From the NCBI RefSeq assembly GCF_001404515.1, contig NZ_CXWE01000013.1:1-64000 (forward strand): a stretch of 64,000 nt of DNA, written 5' to 3'. Under the pieces are notes generated by a model, which did no database searches, was not told where the DNA came from, and saw only the letters and a list, made by a program, of their open reading frames with translations. Made by a program: the position numbers and the translations under genes. Below are positions 17,658-26,445 of this stretch, piece by piece. The stretch is from Roseibium album. Lineage in GTDB: Bacteria > Pseudomonadota > Alphaproteobacteria > Rhizobiales > Stappiaceae. Every line of letters starts with the position of its first letter. The stretch's first letter is position 1.

Positions 17658-18839
17658 ATGGCGCAACGAACTGCGGACGTGGTCATCATCGGTGGCGCCG
17701 TCATGGGATCTTCCGTGGCCTGTCATCTCGCTCAGCGGGATGACTTTCGCGGACGCATCATCGTCGTTGAAGCCGATCCGGTTTACGAAATCTGCGCCTC
17801 CGCAAGATCAGCCGCGTCGATCCGCCAGCAGTTTTCAACTGCCGTCAATATCGAGATTTCGCTTTACGGTATCCGGTTCCTGCGAGAGATCGGTGCAGCT
17901 TTAGCCGTTGATGGCGACAGACCTGACATCGGACTGCAGGAAGGCGGCTACCTGTTTCTGGCTACGCCCGACAAGGCGGAAATCCTTCAAAGGAATCACC
18001 TGCTCCAACAGGAGCTGGGTGCCGACATCGCGCTGCTCGATACTGGCGAGCTCAGGTCGAAATTTTCCTGGCTTTCCGTTTCGGATCTCGAGGCCGGTTG
18101 CCATGGTCTTACGGGTGAGGGCTGGTTCGACGGATACGGGCTGATGCAGGCCTTTCGCAGGAAGGCACGATCCCTCGGGGTGGAATATGTGTCGGCTCGC
18201 GGAACGGTCGAAAACAATCCGGAAGCCGGCTGGTCCGTTCTGTTGTCTTCCGGTGAGCGGATTTCAACACCAGTGCTCGTCAATTGTGCGGGAGCCTCTG
18301 GTGGAACGGAGATCTGTGCGCAGGCCGGCCTGGATGTTCCGGTTGTTCCGCGCAAACGCTGCGTCTTTACCTTTGACTGCAAGGAACCGCTCGAGAACTT
18401 TCCCTTGTTGATCGATCCGACCGGAACTTACGTGCGTCCTGAAGGTCCGGGCTACATCTGCGGATCGGCTCCACCGGCAGACCGGGACCCGGACTGCACG
18501 GACCTGGATGTCGACTACACTCTCTTCGAAGATCATATCTGGCCAACGCTTGCCGCACGCGTTCCCGCCTTCGAAGCGATCAGGCCCGGTGCCGCCTGGG
18601 CCGGAACCTATGACATGAACCTCTTCGATCACAACGCCTTTGTCGGCAGTGTTCCTGGAATGGAGGGTTTCTTTGTTGCGCTCGGATTTTCGGGCCACGG
18701 CCTGCAACAAGCCCCTGCCGTCGGGCGGGGCCTTGCCGAACTGATTTCAACCGGAGCATACCAGACGCTGGACCTGGAACCGCTCTCCATCCGGCGCCTG
18801 ACGGAAAACGCCCCCATATCTGAGAAGAATGTCGTTTAG
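17658..18839 (+). CDS. FAD-dependent oxidoreductase (DAO family)
   Basis: Flavoprotein of the glycine/D-amino-acid oxidase superfamily, 393 aa. ADVVIIGGAVMGSSVACHLA is the FAD-binding GxGxxG motif at the N-terminus, and VALGFSGHGLQQAPAVGRGLAELI is the C-terminal FAD-binding segment typical of sarcosine-oxidase/FOXRED1-like members. ATG 17658 follows a perfect AGGAGG. It lies 68 bases after gcdH on the same strand and is probably co-transcribed. The substrate is unknown; it lacks the features of L-2-hydroxyglutarate oxidase that I would look for beside a glutarate pathway. Confidence 0.8.
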   Translation: MAQRTADVVIIGGAVMGSSVACHLAQRDDFRGRIIVVEADPVYEICASARSAASIRQQFSTAVNIEISLYGIRFLREIGAALAVDGDRPDIGLQEGGYLFLATPDKAEILQRNHLLQQELGADIALLDTGELRSKFSWLSVSDLEAGCHGLTGEGWFDGYGLMQAFRRKARSLGVEYVSARGTVENNPEAGWSVLLSSGERISTPVLVNCAGASGGTEICAQAGLDVPVVPRKRCVFTFDCKEPLENFPLLIDPTGTYVRPEGPGYICGSAPPADRDPDCTDLDVDYTLFEDHIWPTLAARVPAFEAIRPGAAWAGTYDMNLFDHNAFVGSVPGMEGFFVALGFSGHGLQQAPAVGRGLAELISTGAYQTLDLEPLSIRRLTENAPISEKNVV

Positions 18840-18858
18840 AGGGTCTGGAAAGACCGCC

Positions 18859-19917
18859 TCATTCAGCAACGAGAAGCGGGAATTGTCCATCCCTGCTTGA
18901 TGTACTGTCGTCACCCAGGGACAGTTCAGGTGATGTCGAGGGTTCACCCAGATCACTCTCTTGCGCTTCATTTTCAGGCTGAGGAGAATTGAGACTCGTT
19001 GGCCGGGTCTCCTCATCATCGGCCTCATCAACGAAATCTGCTGCCGGGCCTTGAGCCTGTACCACGCTTTCCATGGTCGCAGATACGGTCAACGGGTGCG
19101 GATCCGGGGCATCCGCCTGTGCGCGTGCCTGTATACCGGCCCAATCCAGGATCCTGGACAAACCGTCAGCGAGAACGGTCTGGAGGCGCGCGACCCGGGC
19201 CTTGTCCGGCTCGAACGGCGGCGATTCGTGTCGTAGATAGGCACGCTGTGCCAGAAGAAGCGTCAAACAATGCAGACCACGCTCGGGTCTGCCATAAGAC
19301 TGCACGATGAATCCGCCGCTGGTCTGTTCATCCACTGCAGCCGTGTAGCCTTTCACTCCGCTGAAGGAGCCTACAAGCAAATTGCGAAGATCGGTATCGC
19401 AGGACGTTCCTCCGGAACTACCGATGCTGGCGATCGGCAGTTCCTTGTCCACGAAGCCTTTGATCTGCGAACGCATCGACTGACAGTCCAGAACTATGAC
19501 ATTGCGGTGGATGCGCATCAGCCTGTCAATCTGGCGGCGCAACGCCTTGTGGAACGGCGCATGAAACAGAAGGACCCGCTGTTCTATTTCTGTAGGACCC
19601 GGCTCTTCCCCGTCCTGATAAATCCGTTTGCCGTCAAGTGTGGTCGCAGGACAAAGCGCGACGGCAGGATCGGCAGCAGCGTGGAGTTGCGTGCCCGGAT
19701 CCTTGTCCAGATCAATGACGTAGCGCGAAATTGAAGACCGCACGACGGTCAAATCGAGATCAGAGCGGAGGCCAAAAACCCTTTCCAGCCGCCATCCGAG
19801 ATCCGCCTGCAGACGGCCGGTCGCGTTAAAACGATTGCCCACGGCTTTCGGCACCTCCGTGCCGCTATGCGGCAGGCACAGGATGAGCGGGCTCTGTCCT
19901 TCTTCGACCAATATCAT
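18859..19917 (-). CDS. N-formylglutamate amidohydrolase-family protein with acidic tail
   Basis: N-formylglutamate amidohydrolase (FGase) fold: PLILCLPHSGTEVPKAV near the N-terminus has the conserved H-S-G, then SRYVIDLDKDPG with the metal-binding region, and VIVLDCQSMRS carrying the conserved His/Cys-type strand. FGases release formate and glutamate in histidine degradation or act on related formyl amides. Residues after about 270 form a long acidic, Ser/Pro/Glu-rich tail without predicted structure, beyond the usual family length. ATG 19917 preferred over GTG 19941. It converges with the flavoenzyme gene (19-base gap). No hut genes are in view, so the substrate is open. Confidence 0.78.
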   Translation of the reverse strand: MILVEEGQSPLILCLPHSGTEVPKAVGNRFNATGRLQADLGWRLERVFGLRSDLDLTVVRSSISRYVIDLDKDPGTQLHAAADPAVALCPATTLDGKRIYQDGEEPGPTEIEQRVLLFHAPFHKALRRQIDRLMRIHRNVIVLDCQSMRSQIKGFVDKELPIASIGSSGGTSCDTDLRNLLVGSFSGVKGYTAAVDEQTSGGFIVQSYGRPERGLHCLTLLLAQRAYLRHESPPFEPDKARVARLQTVLADGLSRILDWAGIQARAQADAPDPHPLTVSATMESVVQAQGPAADFVDEADDEETRPTSLNSPQPENEAQESDLGEPSTSPELSLGDDSTSSRDGQFPLLVAE

Positions 19918-20295
19918 GTTGCAACGCCTAACTGACGACACCGGGCCGCTGCTAGATTGAAGAATTTACTTAACGGAAACAAGACATTTTCTTTGCGGCT
20001 CTGACACAACTGCCAACAAGGTGAACGTCGACAGCTCCAGCAATTGCTTGTGAATCATAGACTTATAGTAGTCTATCCTTCTTTCCAAGATATTATCAGA
20101 ATCCGCCGACCCGTCTGAACACGCCAGGTTTGGTAGTTCGCACTTGCACAACCAGAATGGCAAACGACCTGATGCGCTCAAGCTCCCTTGACGTGGCGAT
20201 GATTGCGGGCAATTTTCATTTCATTCCTTCCAGCCCGCCGGGTTCCGGTAAACCAACCATTCCATCGTGACCCGCATTTCGACAGAGGAAACCGG
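19918..20295. promoter_or_regulatory. Divergent intergenic region with inverted repeat
   Basis: 378 bases between divergent genes. The notable element is ATAGACT-TATAGT-AGTCTAT at 20057-20076, with 7-bp arms and a 6-base centre resembling a -10 box. No well-spaced -35 matches it. An open frame on the minus strand (19966-20181) has no family resemblance and is probably chance. Confidence 0.45.
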
Positions 20296-21474
20296 ATGTC
20301 TCTTCGCCATGGCAAAGAATTCCTGATGATTCCAGGACCGACCAACGTCCCGGAGGAGGTTCTGAGGGCCATGCACCGCCCTGCGGTCGACATCTACGAG
20401 GGCCCGCTGCTGGAAACGACAGACTATTGCCTCACGAGCCTCAAGCAGCTTTTCCGCACGCAAGGCAGAACCTACATCTACGCCGCAAACGGGCACGGTG
20501 CGTGGGATGCCGCTTTGTGCAACACGTTGAACCGGGGCGACAAAATACTCGTTCTGGAATCCGGCCGATTTGCACTAGGCTGGGGCGAAGCAGCGGAAAT
20601 TACAGGCCTGACGGTCGAGATTCTGCCAGGCTCATGGAAAGCAGGCGTCGACCCCGCCCGGCTGGAAGATCGACTGAAACAGGACACCGCACACGAGATT
20701 GCCGCTATCCTGGTCGTTCAGGTTGATACCGCGTCCGGAGTCTGGAACGACATCGAGGCGTTGCGGAAAGCAATCGATGCTGCCGGTCATCCGGCACTCT
20801 TCATGGTCGACACCATCGCCTCGCTCGGATGCATGCCCTTTGAAATGGACGCCTGGGGAGTAGATGTTGCGCTGACCGGATCACAGAAAGGCCTCATGTG
20901 CCCGCCCGGTCTGTCCTTTGTCGCCGCAAGCCCAAAGGCTGACAAGGCGCACGAAAACGCAAACCTTCGAACCAACTACACGGACTGGACGTTTCGCCAA
21001 GGTCCGGAGCACTACCAGAAATATTGCGGTACGCCGCCCGAACATCTCCTTTATGCATTTCAAAAGGCACTTGAGCTTCTGTTTGGCGAAGGGGTCGAGA
21101 ACGCCTGGAACCGTCACGCCCTGTTGAGCGAGGCGACCCGGCGAGCCGTTGCCGAATGGTCCAGGGAGGGCGCGCTGGACTTCAATATCAGTGAACCGCA
21201 TGCCCGCTCCAACAGTGTCACGGTGGTTCGTCTCGACAGCGCCCACGCCACCGCCCTGCGCACCTTCACCAAGGAAATATGCGGCGTGACAATTGGCGGA
21301 ACAATCGGCGAGATCTCCGGCGAAGGTATCCGTATCGCGCATATGGGACATGTCAACGCGGTCATGTTGCTCGGAACCCTTTCCGCAATCGAGCTTGGAC
21401 TTGAAACCCTGAAAATCCCCTATGGAAAGGGAGGTGTTCAGGCGGCCATCAGCTACCTGTCAGAAGCCATTTAG
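20296..21474 (+). CDS. Class V aminotransferase (serine/alanine-glyoxylate type)
   Basis: PLP-dependent class V aminotransferase, 392 aa. The start KEFLMIPGPTNVPEEVLRAM is characteristic of alanine-glyoxylate and serine-glyoxylate aminotransferases, AANGHGAWDAALCN binds the cofactor phosphate, and LTGSQKGLMCPPGL contains the Schiff-base lysine in the family's SQKG motif. GIRIAHMGHVN near the C-terminus is also conserved. ATG 20296 is preceded by GAGGAA. Serine:glyoxylate transamination, linking to the serine cycle or photorespiration-like glycolate use, is the most likely activity but the amino donor is not provable here. Confidence 0.85.
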   Translation: MSLRHGKEFLMIPGPTNVPEEVLRAMHRPAVDIYEGPLLETTDYCLTSLKQLFRTQGRTYIYAANGHGAWDAALCNTLNRGDKILVLESGRFALGWGEAAEITGLTVEILPGSWKAGVDPARLEDRLKQDTAHEIAAILVVQVDTASGVWNDIEALRKAIDAAGHPALFMVDTIASLGCMPFEMDAWGVDVALTGSQKGLMCPPGLSFVAASPKADKAHENANLRTNYTDWTFRQGPEHYQKYCGTPPEHLLYAFQKALELLFGEGVENAWNRHALLSEATRRAVAEWSREGALDFNISEPHARSNSVTVVRLDSAHATALRTFTKEICGVTIGGTIGEISGEGIRIAHMGHVNAVMLLGTLSAIELGLETLKIPYGKGGVQAAISYLSEAI

Positions 21475-21657
21475 CAACGCAGGACCGAACCCGATGCTGG
21501 CAGGACGGACCGTGCCGGCATCAGGCCGATTGCCGATCAACACGAAAGTGATCCCGCTCCCCCAGCCGCGAAACCAGATGCAAACCGGTGTTCCAAACGT
21601 CGATATCGCCTGGCGCCAAACGATGTTCTGGTTGGAGAAAGACGTGAACGGCCTGTC

Positions 21658-23124
21658 CTAGAGCCGCTCTTCCAGACGATTGCAAATGGTCTTCAGCACC
21701 TTGATGCGTGCATGTCTCTTGTTTTCCGAAGAGACAAGGGTCCAGGGTGCATAGTGCGTCGATGTCCGGTCGACCATGTCACCGGCAGCGATGGTATACT
21801 GGTCCCATTTCAACCGGTTCCGCCAATCTTCATCGGTAATCTTGTGCTGCTTGTATGCAGTGTCTTCCCTGGCCTTGAACCGGCGCAACTGCTCGTCTTC
21901 GGAAATGGCCAGCCAGAACTTGCAGACGATATAGCCGAAATCGGTCAGCTCCTGTTCGAACTCGTTGATCTCGTTATAGGCGCGCAGCCAGTCGTCGTGT
22001 CCGGCAAATCCCTCGACCCGCTCGACCAGAACACGTTCATACCAGGACCGGTCAAAGATCGCGAAGTGACCCTTGCGGGGAACACGACGCCAGAACCGCC
22101 AGAGATACGGTCTGGCTTTTTCCTCGTCGGTCGGGGCTGAAATCGGATGCACCTTGTAGAGGCGCGGGTCGAGCGGACGAATGACACGCCGGATCGCACC
22201 GCCCTTGCCCGCGGCATCATTACCCTGAAAGGCGAGGACAACACCGGTTTTCGACATCGACTTGCGGTCGGAGAGGTCGGACAGGATCCTCTGGTATTTT
22301 TCCCGAAGCTCTTGGTACTCTTCCTTTTCGAGCTTCTCCGTCAGGTCGATCGTATCGACTGCCGTTTCGCGTTTCACGCCGCTGACCACGGGTGGTGCTG
22401 AAACGGAGCGCGTCTCACCGTCATCCAGCTTCAGGCTCATCGATCTTGCCACCGTCTGGGCGAGCGCGGCGTCGCGGTATTCAGGATCCTGCGATGGAAT
22501 GACGAACCAGGGAGCGTAGCCCTTGCTGGTTTCCAGAACGATCTTTTCGCCCGCCTCGCTGGCTTTCTTGTGGTGTTTCAATGCCGCCCAATCCGCAAGC
22601 ACATGCCGCGCCGCGTTTTTTTTCTCGATCTTCTTGAGGCGTTGTTCCTGAACATCCTTGGGCAGAAGGAACCAGAACTTGAGGATCAGAACGTCTTCAT
22701 TGGACAGCATTTCCTCGAACCGGCGAATGCGGACGAGTGCCTTTTCGAAGGCGTCTTCGTCGATTTTCTTGTAAATCCAGTCCCGGAGCACGGATTGATA
22801 CCAACTGCCGAACACAATGGCGGTCTCCCCCTTGGCCGGCAAGTCGCGCCAATACCGCCACAGCGGCGGGCGGAGGCGAGCCTCGTCTGTCGGTTCGCCG
22901 TAGGCATTGCAGACCAGATGACGCGCATCCATCCAGCCGTACAGCCTGGCGACCGCCTCACCCTTTCCCGCACCGTCCAGACCGTCAACCAGTATCAATG
23001 TGGAATACGGCTTGTTCTCGATGACCGGCAGTTGAGCCGAAAGCAGCGCCTCCCTCAGTTCCGGTTCCATTTTCTTGAATATCTTTTTGGTCATCTTTTG
23101 CGGCAAACGGGCAGATTCAAACAT
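21658..23124 (-). CDS. pap: Polyphosphate:AMP phosphotransferase (two-domain PPK2)
   Basis: Transfers phosphate from polyphosphate to AMP, giving ADP. It has two tandem PPK2 domains, as in Pap. The N-terminal domain has LILVDGLDGAGKGEAVARL and the C-terminal has VLAFQGNDAAGKGGAIRRV, both Walker A-like. IFDRSWYERVLVERVEG is the Walker B/lid region of the active second domain. The first domain has the diverged VFGSWYQSVLRDWI at that place (no DR), as expected if only the second is catalytic. 488 aa, normal for Pap. ATG 23124 with TAGGAG upstream; the TTG one codon earlier is unlikely. Confidence 0.92.
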   Translation of the reverse strand: MFESARLPQKMTKKIFKKMEPELREALLSAQLPVIENKPYSTLILVDGLDGAGKGEAVARLYGWMDARHLVCNAYGEPTDEARLRPPLWRYWRDLPAKGETAIVFGSWYQSVLRDWIYKKIDEDAFEKALVRIRRFEEMLSNEDVLILKFWFLLPKDVQEQRLKKIEKKNAARHVLADWAALKHHKKASEAGEKIVLETSKGYAPWFVIPSQDPEYRDAALAQTVARSMSLKLDDGETRSVSAPPVVSGVKRETAVDTIDLTEKLEKEEYQELREKYQRILSDLSDRKSMSKTGVVLAFQGNDAAGKGGAIRRVIRPLDPRLYKVHPISAPTDEEKARPYLWRFWRRVPRKGHFAIFDRSWYERVLVERVEGFAGHDDWLRAYNEINEFEQELTDFGYIVCKFWLAISEDEQLRRFKAREDTAYKQHKITDEDWRNRLKWDQYTIAAGDMVDRTSTHYAPWTLVSSENKRHARIKVLKTICNRLEERL

Positions 23125-23362
23125 CAAAATCTCCTAAAAAAGGCGTGCTGAGTGCATCTTGTCCTAGCCGGCATCAAAAAACCATTGTTCAGATCTTACT
23201 GCCCAAATGAAGGAGAAACAGAAATTTCGCTGTTGGTTGAGCCGTCGGACGCTTATATGAAGCTGTATCCGAATCGCCAGAGTTCAATTTCACTCCGGAA
23301 CTGGGTCCGGGCACAATATGGGCTTTCACATGTTGATTTACAGATCAGACTGACAGACGTCC

Positions 23363-25375
23363 GTGACAGAATTTCTTGATCCCGTCCTGAACTTTATAGC
23401 GGAAAATCCGTCGCTGGCCGGTCTGATCTGCTTTCTGGCAGCCATGGGTGAAGCTCTATTCATTGTCGGTCTGTTTGTGCCGACCACGGTCGTACTCGTC
23501 GGCGCCGGGACGCTTGTGGGCCTCGGCAAACTGGATCCGGTACCCCTCTTCATCTGGACGACGCTCGGTGCGACAGCCGGCGATGCCATCTCGTACTGGA
23601 TCGGATACCGGTTCAAGGACAAGATCAAAAGCATGTGGCCTTTGAACAAGTACAGCCACATGATCGACAGCGGTGAAAAGTTCTTTCAGCAGCACGGCGG
23701 CAAGAGCGTTTTCATCGGTCGTTTTGTCCCTGGCGTCAAATCGGTCGTTCCCGGGATCGCCGGCATGGCGGGTATGAACTTCACCCGTTTTTCCATCGTC
23801 AACGTCACATCGGCCTTTGCCTGGACAATTGCCCATATTGGTCCCGGCATTATTGCCGGATCCGCGCTTAGTGCCGTTGGCCAGATCAGCGGACGCCTGG
23901 CCTTTGTTCTCGGCGCACTGCTCCTGATCATCTTTCTTTTCGTGATATTGGGACGGTGGCTCATCCTGATTATCCTGCCACTGTTTCCCAATGCCCACGC
24001 TTTAATTGTCGCCTGGTTTTCCAGGCGTCCCGACCGGGTATCACAATGGATTGCGCGCAATTTCGACCCGGACCACCCGCGCTCCGCCGGGATGCTTGCC
24101 TCGGCAGTGCTGCTGTTGATCACGATGCCCGCGTTTTTCTGGGTCGTTGGCCAGGTAGCACCGGGAGAACCAATGGTGCGCGCCGATCTGTCGATCCTGA
24201 ACTTCTTCGACAGCCTGCGCACGCCCGTCGGCGACAAGATCATGGTGTTCTTCACCACGCTCGGAGACGGCGTGGTGGTGGCGGCCGTAGCAACTGCGGT
24301 CGCCGCATATCTTTTCCTGAGAAAGGCCTGGCGCCGCGGCATTGGTTTCATCATCGCCATGGCCGGAACGGCAATGTTCGTTCCCCTGTTCAAGCTGCTC
24401 CTGCACCGGTCGCGTCCCATGGAACTGTACGCCGGTGCCGACGCCTACAGTTTCCCGAGTGGTCATGCGACCCTTACTGCCGTCCTGTTCGGCATATGCG
24501 CCGTCCTGATCGCTCATGATCTCAATCGATGGCTGAAGGCGAGCGTTTTCAGCATTATCGCAACTTTTGTGATCGCCATTGGCTTTTCACGTGTCTATCT
24601 CGGCGCGCACTGGATGTCCGATGTCCTGGCCGGGCTCCTCTTCGGCACTGCCATGGTGTCCGCATTCGCGTTCGTGTTCGGCCCGATTCACAACGAGAAA
24701 ATCGGCCGGGCAACGCTTGCGGCAATTGTCGTCGCAACACTGACTGTCTTTGGCGGTTGGCATATCTGGTCGACATTCGACAAGGCCTTGCTGACCTACC
24801 AGCCAAAAGCAGACACGGAAGTCCTCACCGCTTCCGGTTGGCGGGACAACGGATGGCAATTCCTGCCGGCCCGCCGGATTGAATTGAACGGCGACAGGGA
24901 GGAACCGCTGGTCATCCAGTTTGCAGGCCCGTTGCCACAATTTGCCAAAGCAGCCGAAAAGGATGGATGGCAACTTCCACCGAAATGGTCGCTCACAACA
25001 GCCGGCGGATTTGTTGAAGGCAAAACACCGCCGGATTCCCTGCCGATATTGCCACGCAGTCAGAACGGTCGACAACCGGATCTGGTGTTGATCCGCAAGG
25101 ATACCGACGAGACCAGGGGCGGCCGCTGGGTACTTCGTCTGTGGCCAAGCCGCTACCAGATCCTTCAGGGCGGCAGCCTGCAGCCACTTTATCTGGGGAG
25201 TGTGGTCCACGAACACATTCTCAGGCCAATGGGAGAGTTCTCCGGCCCGCGAACGGACCTCGAGGTGCCGCCGGCGTCCGACAACCCGGCAATTCTCATG
25301 TCCGGTGCAATGTCAAAGAAACGGCAGGATGGAACGACAGTGGTTCTCGTTCTGAAAGGCTCCGGAGCGCAATAG
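23363..25375 (+). CDS. DedA - PAP2 phosphatase - LssY_C fusion membrane protein
   Basis: Multi-domain inner-membrane protein of 670 aa. Residues about 1-210 are a DedA/VTT domain (FIGRFVPGVKSVVPGIAG, with the conserved FxGRxxPxxR-like motif), probably a lipid scramblase. Residues about 230-440 are a PAP2 acid phosphatase with all three motifs: K344x6RP, PSGHA at 365-369 and SRVYLGAHWMSDV near 404-416. The remainder matches an LssY-type C-terminal domain. Likely dephosphorylates undecaprenyl-pyrophosphate or a phospholipid on the periplasmic side. GTG start at 23363. It is divergent from pap. Confidence 0.87.
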   Translation: MTEFLDPVLNFIAENPSLAGLICFLAAMGEALFIVGLFVPTTVVLVGAGTLVGLGKLDPVPLFIWTTLGATAGDAISYWIGYRFKDKIKSMWPLNKYSHMIDSGEKFFQQHGGKSVFIGRFVPGVKSVVPGIAGMAGMNFTRFSIVNVTSAFAWTIAHIGPGIIAGSALSAVGQISGRLAFVLGALLLIIFLFVILGRWLILIILPLFPNAHALIVAWFSRRPDRVSQWIARNFDPDHPRSAGMLASAVLLLITMPAFFWVVGQVAPGEPMVRADLSILNFFDSLRTPVGDKIMVFFTTLGDGVVVAAVATAVAAYLFLRKAWRRGIGFIIAMAGTAMFVPLFKLLLHRSRPMELYAGADAYSFPSGHATLTAVLFGICAVLIAHDLNRWLKASVFSIIATFVIAIGFSRVYLGAHWMSDVLAGLLFGTAMVSAFAFVFGPIHNEKIGRATLAAIVVATLTVFGGWHIWSTFDKALLTYQPKADTEVLTASGWRDNGWQFLPARRIELNGDREEPLVIQFAGPLPQFAKAAEKDGWQLPPKWSLTTAGGFVEGKTPPDSLPILPRSQNGRQPDLVLIRKDTDETRGGRWVLRLWPSRYQILQGGSLQPLYLGSVVHEHILRPMGEFSGPRTDLEVPPASDNPAILMSGAMSKKRQDGTTVVLVLKGSGAQ

Positions 25376-25481
25376 CCCCGAATTCTTCAACATTTCATCC
25401 TCTTGCCTGGCCGACAGCAAAAGCTTCAAACGCGTGAATCCAACAGGGGATCCCGAACGAGCGTGCGCTAAGTGGAATTAC

Positions 25482-25518
25482 TTGCGTCAAACTGTCTACT
25501 TTCATATATTCGAATATA
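25482..25518 (+). promoter_or_regulatory. Promoter with operator overlapping the -10 (BigR/SqrR-like)
   Basis: TTGCGT at 25482-25487, a 17-base spacer, then TATATT at 25505-25510. The -10 is the left half of a perfect 14-bp palindrome TATATTCGAATATA (25505-25518). Position and AT-rich dyad fit an ArsR-type sulfide sensor (BigR/SqrR), known regulators of this operon type. No such regulator gene lies in the window. Confidence 0.65.
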
Positions 25519-25534
25519 AACTATCTATGGAGGC

Positions 25535-25966
25535 ATGATGACCAACTTTACCCCTTTCCTCAGCCTCGGAGGCGGCCTGTTGATCGGTCTGGCAACAGTC
25601 GCCCTGATGGCTTCGCACGGGCGAATCGCCGGCATCAACGGCATCGTCAACGGATTGCTGACAACCCGCCTCAGCCCGGACTGGGCCTGGCGGTTCGCCT
25701 TCCTGGCCGGCATGATCGCCAGTCCGCTGATCCTGCTCGGGGCCACTGGACAGCTGCCGCAGATAAGTATCCCGTCCTCGCCGCTTCTGCTTGTCATAGG
25801 CGGATTTCTGACCGGCGTCGGGACAACCCTTGGTTCCGGCTGCACCAGTGGTCATGGCGTCTGCGGCATGTCGCGCCTGTCGGTGCGATCCATCGCGGCA
25901 ACACTTACGTTCATGGCAATGGCTGGCATGACCGTTTTCCTGATCCGCCACGTGTTCGGAGGATAA
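25535..25966 (+). CDS. YeeE/YedE-family sulfur transporter, first half
   Basis: Small membrane protein of 143 aa with four hydrophobic helices, one half of the YeeE/YedE (sulf_transp) fold that moves thiosulfate or other reduced sulfur species. The loop motif GSGCTSGHGVCGMSR near residue 105 carries the conserved cysteine thought to relay the sulfur substrate. Start at ATG 25535 (or 25538) with GGAGGC upstream. It is the first gene of the sulfide operon, with the second half encoded 4 bases downstream. Confidence 0.88.
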   Translation: MMTNFTPFLSLGGGLLIGLATVALMASHGRIAGINGIVNGLLTTRLSPDWAWRFAFLAGMIASPLILLGATGQLPQISIPSSPLLLVIGGFLTGVGTTLGSGCTSGHGVCGMSRLSVRSIAATLTFMAMAGMTVFLIRHVFGG

Positions 25967-25970
25967 GACA

Positions 25971-26408
25971 ATGAGGCTTCTATCCGCATTTGCGATCGGG
26001 CTGGTATTCGGTTGCGGCATCCTGATCTCCGGCATGGGTAATCCTGCAAAGGTGATGAATTTTTTTGACGTCGCAGGAACATGGGACCCGAGCCTTGCCT
26101 TTGTGATGGGCGGCGCGCTGCTTGTCACTGCCATCGGCTACCGGCTGGTCTTCAAGATGGATCGCCCGGCTTTTTCCAGCACATTTTCCTTGCCGACGAA
26201 GCAGGATCTCGATGTCAAGCTCATTGGCGGTTCTGCCATCTTCGGCATCGGCTGGGGCATGACAGGCTTTTGCCCGGGTGGCCTGGTTCCTGTGCTTGGA
26301 CTGGGACTGGGTGAACCGCTTCTGACGGGCGCCGCAATCGTTGCCGGAATGCTTGCCGCCCGACTGGCCACGCGAATGACCATCAAGGAACAGCCGGCTG
26401 GCGCCTGA
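25971..26408 (+). CDS. YeeE/YedE-family sulfur transporter, second half (DUF6691-like)
   Basis: 145 aa, four hydrophobic segments. GCGILISGMGNPAKVMNFFD and the cysteine motif WGMTGFCPGGLVPVLGLG are the hallmarks of the partner subunit of paired short YeeE/YedE proteins. Expected to pair with the 25535-25966 product in the inner membrane. The GGATAAGACA upstream contains the ribosome site. Pairs of this kind sit in BigR-controlled operons next to Blh-type hydrolases. Confidence 0.87.
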   Translation: MRLLSAFAIGLVFGCGILISGMGNPAKVMNFFDVAGTWDPSLAFVMGGALLVTAIGYRLVFKMDRPAFSSTFSLPTKQDLDVKLIGGSAIFGIGWGMTGFCPGGLVPVLGLGLGEPLLTGAAIVAGMLAARLATRMTIKEQPAGA

Positions 26409-26445
26409 CCTGGAGCACGCTGCCGGCCCTATCAGGGAGAAAAAA

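Noticed and set aside
19966..20181. Minus-strand 71-codon frame
   Set aside because: No recognisable features; it overlaps a candidate operator.
23152..23379. Plus-strand 75-codon frame before the DedA fusion
   Set aside because: Overlaps the DedA GTG start and has no similarity or convincing ribosome site.
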